From positions 62,001 to 126,000 of the forward strand of contig MWCO01000005.1 of assembly GCA_002070115.1 (NCBI GenBank): a stretch of DNA of 64,000 nt, given 5' to 3'. Positions 56,469 through 64,000 of the stretch are shown one piece after another. The first letter of the stretch is position 1. The number at the start of each line of letters is the position of its first letter. The position numbers and the translations under genes were made by a program. The notes beneath the pieces are model-generated. The model saw only the letters and a list, made by a program, of their open reading frames with translations. It had not been told where the DNA came from and did no database searches. Source of the stretch: Deltaproteobacteria bacterium ADurb.Bin207 (GTDB taxonomy: Bacteria; Myxococcota_A; Polyangia; Polyangiales; Polyangiaceae).

Positions 56469-57515
56469 ATGCGACCGCCCGAGGGCTTCGGAAACATCGT
56501 CATGCCGCCACAGACAAGGCTTGACGAGCCTCGGTATCAAGGAAAAGCTGGCGACATGACGGCCGAGCAAGTCGAATACGTCATTCAACAAGAGGATGCA
56601 GGTGAACGGCTTGACGTTGTCGTCGTCCGAGCGTTGCGGGGTCGAGCGGGGCGGGCGCGGGTTCGAGATCTTTTCGAGTCTCGATCGGTACTCGTGCAGG
56701 GTCGCGAAGCCACCAAAGGATGGCGCGCAAGACCCGGGGACGTGCTTACCATCCGTCTTGCATCCATCGATCCCAAAGCGGTTCCGGAACCGGCAGCGGC
56801 ATTGGACATTCGCCTCGAAAGATCTGATTTGGTGGTTGTCAACAAGCCTGCGGGACAACCTTCTTGTCCCCTTCGTCCCAAAGAGATTGGCACGTTGGCT
56901 AACGCTCTGGTCGGAAGGTATCCGGAAATGGCTGACATCGGATATGACCCCAGAGAGCCGGGGCTCATTCACCGACTGGACACGGGAACATCCGGTTTGT
57001 TGCTCGCTGCAAGAACACCTTCCGCTTTCGATTATCTGACCAGAGACCTTCGCGCGGGGAAAATAGAAAAGCACTATCTTGCCATTTGTGAAAGCGATGG
57101 GATGGCTGATTCTGGCATCATCGATATACCGATCGGGATAGATCCGAAACATCCCAAACGCGTGGTTGCCTGCCTGCGAGCAGAAGAGTTGCGACGTTAC
57201 GACCCTCGGCCCGCGCGAACGAAGTATTCGGTCAAGCAACGGTTGGGACGATGGGCCCTTTTGATGGTGCAAGCGCCCAAAGCCGTTCGCCACCAAATCC
57301 GCGCTCACTTCGCCGCCATCGACCATCCGCTCGCGGGCGATGCTCAATACGGTGGAGATACACGGATTTTGAAACGTCACGCCTTACATGCCGTTTCGAT
57401 CGCTTGGAACGGTCGGCAAGACGTTCAGGGCTTCGAGGTGAGTTGTGGTATGCCGGAGGACTTGTCAGCCTTCCTTCAAGACGCCTCGATCCCAATTCCC
57501 GAGCATGACTCCTGA
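56469..57515 (+). CDS. RluA-family pseudouridine synthase
   Basis: A 348-residue RNA pseudouridine synthase. After an N-terminal S4-like segment (about 35-90, DAGERLDVVVVRALRGRAG) comes the catalytic domain with the RluA-family Asp motif HRLDTGTSGLLLAA, then KHYLAIC and a VRHQIRAHFA-like QIRAHFAAIDHPLAGDAQYGG. It would isomerise U to pseudouridine in rRNA or tRNA; which target (RluC/RluD/TruC-type) cannot be told. Two internal Met (residue 12 and residue 30) are alternative starts; the start at 56469 is the longest and not decided by a ribosome site. It is divergent from the metallophosphoesterase. Confidence 0.9.
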   Translation: MRPPEGFGNIVMPPQTRLDEPRYQGKAGDMTAEQVEYVIQQEDAGERLDVVVVRALRGRAGRARVRDLFESRSVLVQGREATKGWRARPGDVLTIRLASIDPKAVPEPAAALDIRLERSDLVVVNKPAGQPSCPLRPKEIGTLANALVGRYPEMADIGYDPREPGLIHRLDTGTSGLLLAARTPSAFDYLTRDLRAGKIEKHYLAICESDGMADSGIIDIPIGIDPKHPKRVVACLRAEELRRYDPRPARTKYSVKQRLGRWALLMVQAPKAVRHQIRAHFAAIDHPLAGDAQYGGDTRILKRHALHAVSIAWNGRQDVQGFEVSCGMPEDLSAFLQDASIPIPEHDS

Positions 57516-57684
57516 TCCCGAACCTACCCTCTAAGAGAGGTCCATTGGGGTGGCGTCACGTCCGTCGCCGTGCAGTGGGCGAGGCAAGCTGTGGCGTTTC
57601 CGTTGAAACGATCCTTCGGCGACTATCCGATTAGGGTTATGACTTTCGCCTGGAGTCTTGCGGCGCGTGTTGGTTTGCACTCTC

Positions 57685-58803
57685 CTACGAATCGAGGCTC
57701 GAGGGTAATTCGACAGGCAAGCGACTCGCGGCATCACCGAGCGCTTCCCGCACGGGTCGGATATCGTCCCACACGTCCACCACGTCGACTCCCGCATCGA
57801 GAGCGGCCAAAAGGCAGGCACGCGCCGCGACAAATCGGTGGCGGAGGCGAAAAGCCCTAGCAAGCCGCGGTTGAACTCGTTTCGGATCCGCGCCGAGAGC
57901 CAAGGCCCGTCGAAGAAGTCCAATGGCCTCCCCAGGGCGCCCATCCATCAACAAGGCTTCTCCAAACTGGGTGAATATTTCGGCTGACACGGGTCCTTCT
58001 TGCCCATATTGAACGCCCAACCGGTAGATTTCTTCGGCCCGCTCGATCTCGCCAAGATGAACACAAGCACTACCGAGCAATCCCAAACCCTTTGCGATCA
58101 GCGAGCTGGTCTCTGGGGCTATCATCTGTCCTTCCGGCGTGCGCAAAAAAATCGCAAGCGGTGCAGGCCATGTCCCCAATAGCTTCGTGACCCTCCTCCA
58201 ATCCCCTTCCTTCGAAGCCAATTCCGCTTCCGCTACCTTCGCCAAATCGATGGTCGAACGCTGTCCGGAGGAAACCCGTTCGAGTTCATCCCGCACGTGC
58301 GCGCGAAGTCGCTGTTGAAACAACATCAAATCGAACGTGCTCTCGCGGCCATCGACCAATACACGCAACATCGATCGATCGTTTTCGATCACGAGCGACT
58401 GCAGGCTGTAACCATACAGGGGAGCCAACAGCAGATAACGAACACCCACATGAAGTTGAAGCGCTTCCACATCCGTATCGCGCATCGGCGGGGGTGCCGG
58501 AGGCCCCTCGATCAACAATGCCGCTACCAACCGTCTTCGAAAATCCCCAAGAGGAAGCCGTTGCGCATCCGTGTCGCCGTCATCCCCTTCACCGCCAACG
58601 ACAAAATCCACCAGCGTGTCGTCGGGATTTCTTCTATCCACCGTCAGGGCCGTAATGCGGGCACCCGTGATCATCGAGAACGCAAAAAAACGATCTCCTA
58701 CGATGTCACACAACGCTCGGAAGCTGCCAATCCCCTGACCTATGCGCTCGAACCAGCCGTCCGTGCGAACCGCATCCAGGGAAAATTCTCGGAACTGCGA
58801 CAT
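57685..58803 (-). CDS. TPR-containing hypothetical protein
   Basis: A 372-residue soluble protein. The N-terminal half (about 1-175) shows alternating strands and helices with no motif I recognise; the C-terminal half (about 185-370) consists of TPR-like helical pairs (AEAELASKEGDWRRVTKLLG, GEIERAEEIYRLGVQYG, GRPGEAIGLLRRALALG, RFVAARACLLAALDAG). A scaffold role is likely. It is divergent from the giant open frame beginning at 59147. Confidence 0.7.
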   Translation of the reverse strand: MSQFREFSLDAVRTDGWFERIGQGIGSFRALCDIVGDRFFAFSMITGARITALTVDRRNPDDTLVDFVVGGEGDDGDTDAQRLPLGDFRRRLVAALLIEGPPAPPPMRDTDVEALQLHVGVRYLLLAPLYGYSLQSLVIENDRSMLRVLVDGRESTFDLMLFQQRLRAHVRDELERVSSGQRSTIDLAKVAEAELASKEGDWRRVTKLLGTWPAPLAIFLRTPEGQMIAPETSSLIAKGLGLLGSACVHLGEIERAEEIYRLGVQYGQEGPVSAEIFTQFGEALLMDGRPGEAIGLLRRALALGADPKRVQPRLARAFRLRHRFVAARACLLAALDAGVDVVDVWDDIRPVREALGDAASRLPVELPSSLDS

Positions 58804-59146
58804 GGGTGATGCTCGAAGAGCCCCAGGATTGCACGCATAGAGATGGTTGTCACGCCACGTGATGGCCCGTCGACGAAAACCCTACCGACATCCAAGGGGT
58901 TACGCTCGAGCGGCCGCACGCTATCCCCGGCCCTTCCGAGTATGCTTACCCCTTCAATCTTATGTTTCCGACGGATCGACGAGTTTTGTCCCTCCGAACG
59001 ACGACGAAAACCGCAGAAATTCGCGGTTTGGTTCAGCGCAACCTCGTTGGACGGCGCGAGTTTTCGCGGTCAATTCCCGGAAAAGCCACGACAGAACCGC
59101 CGTTTGTTCGTGAGGGATTGCCCTCTTCGCCGCGCTTTCCCATACC
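58804..59146. other. Divergent intergenic region, 343 bases
   Basis: Shared upstream region of the TPR protein (minus) and the giant frame (plus). It has a seven-base inverted repeat AAACCGC/GCGGTTT (59008-59029, eight-base spacer), which could be an operator. No gene was seen inside. Confidence 0.45.
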
Positions 59147-62100
59147 ATGGTCACCATGGAACAGGTAGGAGCGCTCACCGAACGGATCAAGCAGCTCAAG
59201 ACAATCGCCGCCTCGATGCACGAAGGCGCGTTTCATACACGCCTTATCCCCGAGATCGACAAAATTCTCGCTCTTCCTGATGAGTTGAGCAGCGCTTCGG
59301 TCGGCGAACGAGAAGCCGTTACAAGACAGGTTCGAGAGTACGAACAAACGTTCGACCGTCTCGGATACACCCTGCTCGAACAACTCATGCCCTCCGTGGG
59401 CGTATCCCCTGTCTTTCAAATCGTCCAAGCCGCTGATTCATTCAAAAGCTGGTTACGCGCGCGGGTTGGACAAAGCTACCAACGCGACGGCACCTCCGCG
59501 ATTTTTGATCAACACGCTTTCGAAACCCTGACTCGTCCAAGTCTATCCATTGGAACACCACCAGTCACCGCCGGTACCCAACGCCTTGTGTCGCGCATCG
59601 TTTTCGGACGAGAAGTTACCGGGCTCGTCAATCATATCGAAACGGTTTCTTCCGATCCCGACTCCATGCGCGACCTATTGGCCATGGTGGACGATATTCT
59701 TTGCGGAAGTTTGCACTATTGCACGGCCGCGGAAGAAGCTGCCTTCCTTCGAGACGCCGCCGATTTCACTGGCTTCGAAGGCGGTCGCATCCTCAATCGA
59801 GTCGTCATCACCGAAAGCCCAGACCGCGTCGTCGAACTCCTTCGCGATCACGTTTTCGATAAGTTCAATCCGGGAAGCTCCTCTCCCGTGCATGTCGTCG
59901 AAGGCGTCGACCGTCTCGATGCACAACTCGTCGCCCACATGCAAGCCGAGCCCAATCACGTTTTCGTCGTCAAGGTCACAGGTATTGCGCACTGGCTATT
60001 TCAGCCACCATCCGGCGAAAACATCTGGCGAAGCGTATTGGGTCGATTGGTTCTCGTGGACGCGTCCGAACGCGCGCGCCGGTCGAATGCGACGATGGTG
60101 TATACGTTGTTTCCGCACGTCGCCAAGACGTTGCGAAACGTCCAAACGGGCTTCGCGGGTCGCCCCGCCAACACCCAGCTTCAGTTACGAAAAATTCTCG
60201 AACGCTTCGATTCGACCACCCTGCATACCTTTGGCAACGACCTCGACCAACGAATCGCCTTTCTCGAACGAGAAGGAGTTCGACAAGGTTCCCTCGATGC
60301 CATGCGTACGCTGGAATGGAAGCGCGATGGCTTGCTGGACTATTTGACGCTCCGAAAGCTCCGCCGGTTCGTCCATCTGCTCGAGACCGTTAGTGATGGG
60401 ACCGATTCCCAGCGCGAACACATGGCCACGCAGATGCGCACTGCCGTATCGAGCCACTGGCTTCACGCCTTTTATGGAGGTCTTCCCGAAGATCGATACG
60501 AACCGGTCGTGCTGCCCGGAGGAGGCCGTGGTGCGTTGGCGATCGTGGGGGATTATCATTTCGACCGGGTGCAACGCGCCGTGGATGCCTTTCGCTCGGA
60601 ATCCTTGCCTGAATGCATCGCACGATTGAAGGATCTCAAACAACGTCTCGCCATTCCTGGAGGAAGCACAGACGAAATCGAAGCAGCGATGAAACAATCG
60701 CAGATGCGCTCTATGTCCCCCACCCAGCGGGTGACGACTGACGCCGGAATCAGCCTGCCCGAGCATCTATCCCGATCCGTATTGTATCGTGCAATTGATA
60801 CGGCGCGCAAGGTAACGGCGCGAACGCGAGCAAGCATCGACCGTGTTACGTATGGCAATGTCACCGGCGGACTCGCTTCCGTCGTCAAACATACCATGTC
60901 TCAAGCGGGATTTGGCGCTCTGCACGGGCACCTGGAACAGCTCGTTGGCGAACACGTCCAGCGGGCGGACCATAATCTTCGCAATTACTTGCTGCCTATC
61001 CAGGACATCATCCGTGCTGTTCACAAGGCTACCGACGAACTCAAAGGAGAACTCGACCCCATCGCCATCGGCGATATCGAGGGCATGCTCAAGTCCATCG
61101 ATCAAGCAAGCTTCTTCCCCACGTTGATCCTGCCAGAGCTGTCTTGGACGTATGGGGACGTCTTTCCGGAAAAACACTTTCCCATACGATGGACCAAACG
61201 CATCCCCTTGAACCGAAGGCATGAGATGGATCCGCTTGCATTGCTGCAGTGGATCGAGGAATTGCGATATCTCCTCCGACGCTTTCCTGAAGTGTTTTCC
61301 TTGGCTTGCGAAAGCATGCTGCTGGTCATCAACTCGCCCCACAATCCCACGGGCGTCGTGTATCGACGTGAAACCACGCTCCGGTTGCTGCAGATTGCCG
61401 CCGAATACGGCATCACCGTCGTCGATGACAATGCCTATCACAAAGTGGTCACGTCCAAGGTCAAAGCGCGCGAAGGGGATGCTTGTGCCGCACAACTGTA
61501 TGAGCGTCATTGGCACCAATTCACCCAACCCGTTTCGCTCATCACCGTGGGAGCCACCACCAAAGCACTGCAAGGGTCTGGAGATCGCACGGGATTTGTG
61601 GTCTCCAACATGCCGCAAGTCATCGAGTATGCGCAACGACGTGCCTCCGAACCACATTTGATGTCTTTGTACTTGACGCAACTCAAGCTCGAATCCGGAT
61701 TGGCCGTGAAACGATGGACGAGCGCGCTTGAACAGATCTCCGGTGATTTGCTGAGCCCTACGGCCTCCCAACCTCCTACACAACGCTTTCACTCGTTGCT
61801 CGAACAACAACTCCAACAGGCCGACCAGGATGACTTTCCCATCCCTCTTTTCGAAGAACTTCTCGACGCCTACGAACAGATGCTTCGTCTTCAGCGTCGC
61901 GGCGCCACGGTCACCGACCTGTCCCGCCACATGAGTAGCACCGTGTCTCGGATCAAAAATCTGCGGCTCGAACGAGCTTTGCGGTCAGATGTGGAGCTTC
62001 GGATCAAACAGGTTCGCGAAGCCAAGCGCCGCGCATGGCCCGAAGCTCCCGATATCGTCCCCGAAGGCGCTTTTTATTACTGCATACGCTTATGCCCTTC

Positions 62101-64000
62101 GGATGATGATCGCGGCCTGCTTGCCTTTCTTCGTTCCCTCAGCGCGTTTACCAAAGTGGACGTCACGTATGCCGGAAAAGGGCTTGTGCGCCTTTCCCTC
62201 GGCGGCGCCATCGATGGCTCCCCGTCGAGTTACGAACGTCTCGGTCGCTCCGTGCAGGTGTACATCGAAATTCTACGAAAACATTGGACAGCCTATGACT
62301 CCCAAGGCCGAACCCCCTCCGCGCTGCAGACAATATTTGCACCGGGCAACATGAACCTGGACCGCGTCGTTGCCGACTTACACCCCCTTGTCGACATCTA
62401 CCCCTCCACCAGCTCCTCACGACACGGGCACGTCATTTCTCGCGACGAACGCGGAACCGTCTACTGTATCGAAGAAGGCCGGTCCGTTGCCGACAAGTTT
62501 TTTGTCGAAGTCGTTCCATGCCAGTCCGTACGCGAACTGATGACGAGCCGAGCCTTCCACGTTGTCTACCGAAGACTGCTGCGCAAGGTCGTCCATCGCC
62601 ATCCCGCGCTTGCCGACTTGAGCTTCGAACGTGTCGAGAGTCAATATGGCCCTCATGCATGCCAACGGGCTTATCAGGACCGTCAGTATATCGACGATCT
62701 ATTTCGCACCCTGATGCGCGAAATGTATGAACTCTGGCATAGCGGAAGCTCGTGCAAAGTGCTTACCGTGCGACTCGAAGCTACTCACCCCACGGAAAAA
62801 GTCGCCGCGCTGCATGGCATCGACCGTCGCCTCAACGAACTCATCAACGAACTCATGCACGCCTTCGAAGTGCCAGATGAAGTCGTTTCCGATAGCGCTT
62901 CGTTCGACATCGGTTACGAAGTCATCTCGTCGATTCGCGCTCACCGCGACATGCCTGACTACGCGAAAACACTGATAGAACGCTGCTGCTTCGCGGTCGC
63001 TACCACAGCCCTGAACCCCAGTCCCAACGTTGTCACGGGCGCATCCAAACGCGTAGCCGATCCCCGCTACGGTTTTACACGCCGCGATGGCGATGGACAC
63101 CTGGCGCCTGGCCTCGACCACTTCCGCGCAAGACTCGAACGCTTTAGCCGTCGCGCAGACCTGCGGGACTACATAAGCAAAGCGGTGCAAGTCGGTCCTT
63201 TCCAAATGCTCCTTCAGATTCATAAATCTTGCGTGCATCTATTGAGCGACGAACTCAGGCTCTTCCCGCAAATCGTCGAAATTCAATCCCAACAAGCGTT
63301 GCAGGACGTGCCATGGGACGGAATTTTGCTGTTTGGACTGCCCTCCAAGGTATTGGGCGATGCTTATCGCACGGGCTATATTTTGGATCGGGATCGGGCT
63401 GGTCATCTTCTTCCCGTGGCGTGGGTTTCGAGAGAAGACGCCACCGATTACGTCGGGTTTCTAAAAAAATCCTTGCTCACCATTCATAACGAACGAGTCA
63501 AGGCGATGGGCGGGATGCCGGTCCACGGTGCGATGTTCACCATCACATTCAAAAATGGTCTCAGAAAAACCCTTGTATTTTCAGCAGATAGCGGAACCGG
63601 GAAGTCCGAAACCATCACGGCCATGATGGAGCAGATCATTGCCGCTACCGGAAACGCTTCCGAAGTGCGACGTGTCGACATTCTCGCCAGCGATATGCTG
63701 TCGCTTTGGCAAGGTTCCGACCGGCAAGTTTATGCGTTTGGCACCGAAACCGGTGACTTTCTTCGCCTCAATGACATTACCGAAGGATGGAAAGCACATT
63801 TCGGAGATCTGCTCAAACGCGGCGCCTATTCCAATGCAGACCATCCCAAAAACGCCCGTGTCACCATCGGCGGATTATGCGATGTTCGAGACGTGCTGTC
63901 CCCCACACGGGTCAATGGTTTCTTTTATATCAACAACTACGAAGCACCTCTCACTAGCGCCGTCGAGCTTTCCGCGGACCCGCACCACGTGCTCAAAAAT
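59147..64000 (+). CDS. Giant protein with aminotransferase and HPrK-like P-loop domains (partial)
   Basis: An open frame of 1618 codons runs to the window end without a stop, so the protein is larger. Residues 1 to about 430 are unrecognised and mainly helical. From about 430 to 1080 lies a fold-type I PLP aminotransferase-like region: GGGRGALAIV (458-467), NSPHNPTG (729-736), VDDNAY (759-764) with its Asp and Tyr, and TTKALQGSGDRTG with the probable Schiff-base Lys806 and Arg814. It holds long insertions compared with usual 400-residue enzymes. Residues about 1080-1440 are unrecognised and helical. From about 1475 there is a P-loop SADSGTGKSETI (Lys1486, Ser1487), whose SGxGKSE pattern resembles HPr kinase/phosphorylase, itself a relative of PEP carboxykinase; RVNGFFYINNYE follows near the edge. 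ATG 59147 or 59156 is the start; no strong ribosome site. Predicted cytoplasmic. Confidence 0.8.
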   Translation, partial: MVTMEQVGALTERIKQLKTIAASMHEGAFHTRLIPEIDKILALPDELSSASVGEREAVTRQVREYEQTFDRLGYTLLEQLMPSVGVSPVFQIVQAADSFKSWLRARVGQSYQRDGTSAIFDQHAFETLTRPSLSIGTPPVTAGTQRLVSRIVFGREVTGLVNHIETVSSDPDSMRDLLAMVDDILCGSLHYCTAAEEAAFLRDAADFTGFEGGRILNRVVITESPDRVVELLRDHVFDKFNPGSSSPVHVVEGVDRLDAQLVAHMQAEPNHVFVVKVTGIAHWLFQPPSGENIWRSVLGRLVLVDASERARRSNATMVYTLFPHVAKTLRNVQTGFAGRPANTQLQLRKILERFDSTTLHTFGNDLDQRIAFLEREGVRQGSLDAMRTLEWKRDGLLDYLTLRKLRRFVHLLETVSDGTDSQREHMATQMRTAVSSHWLHAFYGGLPEDRYEPVVLPGGGRGALAIVGDYHFDRVQRAVDAFRSESLPECIARLKDLKQRLAIPGGSTDEIEAAMKQSQMRSMSPTQRVTTDAGISLPEHLSRSVLYRAIDTARKVTARTRASIDRVTYGNVTGGLASVVKHTMSQAGFGALHGHLEQLVGEHVQRADHNLRNYLLPIQDIIRAVHKATDELKGELDPIAIGDIEGMLKSIDQASFFPTLILPELSWTYGDVFPEKHFPIRWTKRIPLNRRHEMDPLALLQWIEELRYLLRRFPEVFSLACESMLLVINSPHNPTGVVYRRETTLRLLQIAAEYGITVVDDNAYHKVVTSKVKAREGDACAAQLYERHWHQFTQPVSLITVGATTKALQGSGDRTGFVVSNMPQVIEYAQRRASEPHLMSLYLTQLKLESGLAVKRWTSALEQISGDLLSPTASQPPTQRFHSLLEQQLQQADQDDFPIPLFEELLDAYEQMLRLQRRGATVTDLSRHMSSTVSRIKNLRLERALRSDVELRIKQVREAKRRAWPEAPDIVPEGAFYYCIRLCPSDDDRGLLAFLRSLSAFTKVDVTYAGKGLVRLSLGGAIDGSPSSYERLGRSVQVYIEILRKHWTAYDSQGRTPSALQTIFAPGNMNLDRVVADLHPLVDIYPSTSSSRHGHVISRDERGTVYCIEEGRSVADKFFVEVVPCQSVRELMTSRAFHVVYRRLLRKVVHRHPALADLSFERVESQYGPHACQRAYQDRQYIDDLFRTLMREMYELWHSGSSCKVLTVRLEATHPTEKVAALHGIDRRLNELINELMHAFEVPDEVVSDSASFDIGYEVISSIRAHRDMPDYAKTLIERCCFAVATTALNPSPNVVTGASKRVADPRYGFTRRDGDGHLAPGLDHFRARLERFSRRADLRDYISKAVQVGPFQMLLQIHKSCVHLLSDELRLFPQIVEIQSQQALQDVPWDGILLFGLPSKVLGDAYRTGYILDRDRAGHLLPVAWVSREDATDYVGFLKKSLLTIHNERVKAMGGMPVHGAMFTITFKNGLRKTLVFSADSGTGKSETITAMMEQIIAATGNASEVRRVDILASDMLSLWQGSDRQVYAFGTETGDFLRLNDITEGWKAHFGDLLKRGAYSNADHPKNARVTIGGLCDVRDVLSPTRVNGFFYINNYEAPLTSAVELSADPHHVLKN

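Noticed and set aside
60767-61930. A long minus-strand frame of 387 residues
   Set aside because: It lies fully antisense to the giant plus-strand frame, which shows clear aminotransferase motifs; it has no recognisable content or start signal.

Overview
The window reads as a chromosomal segment of a member of the Myxococcota (Polyangia-like Deltaproteobacteria). I infer this from the style of the proteins. There are many lipoproteins whose lipobox is followed by Gly/Thr/Ser/Ala-rich linkers, Cys-rich repeat proteins, and a MYXO-CTERM-like anchor. There is also a eukaryotic-type Ser/Thr kinase with a PEGA domain, an IgGFc-binding-type protein, and several large lineage-specific envelope proteins. 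Base composition looks moderately GC-rich, with a few AT-rich intergenic spots. No phage, insertion sequence, CRISPR array or rRNA was seen; the only RNA gene is tRNA-Val(TAC).

Layout. 0-8 kb: a polysaccharide deacetylase lipoprotein, a RocB-type M20 peptidase, cobalamin-dependent methionine synthase (metH), a small unknown protein and a DedA-type membrane protein. 8-20.5 kb: mostly surface or secreted proteins (six lipoproteins, including a 1360-residue protein with an internal anchor/lipobox junction), interrupted by panD, a small unknown gene and an unknown membrane protein. 20.5-28 kb: a TonB-like N-terminus protein, an L,D-transpeptidase lipoprotein, pyrR, class I fumarase and a two-gene membrane protein operon. 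28-34.7 kb: the proteostasis cluster tig-clpP-clpX-lon on the minus strand, with tRNA-Val 18 bases after lon and a 54-residue acidic protein with its own terminator upstream of tig. 35-36.7 kb: parA-parB, overlapping by ATGA. 36.8-44.7 kb: a TPR lipoprotein, a GlnD-like protein with an eroded nucleotidyltransferase motif, a Gly-rich lipoprotein, the ABC-F ATPase uup and an SGNH/GDSL lipoprotein. 45-50.1 kb: an IgGFc-binding-type lipoprotein, another lipoprotein, a TerB-like protein and a HEAT-repeat protein. 50.5-55 kb: a translationally coupled pair, a membrane Ser/Thr kinase with an extracytoplasmic PEGA domain followed by a TonB-dependent receptor with an N-terminal TPR plus three PEGA domains. 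55-58.8 kb: a metallophosphoesterase, an RluA-family pseudouridine synthase and a TPR protein. From 59.1 kb to the end: one open frame of at least 1618 codons, cut by the window edge.

The two most unusual items are that giant frame and the kinase/receptor pair. The giant frame joins a fold-type I aminotransferase domain (NPTG motif and PLP-lysine motif visible) to a C-terminal P-loop domain with an HPr-kinase-like SGTGKSE motif. The kinase/receptor pair carries PEGA domains on both proteins. The housekeeping genes (metH, panD, pyrR, fumarase, tig/clp/lon, parAB, uup) are ordinary and support a stable chromosomal location.
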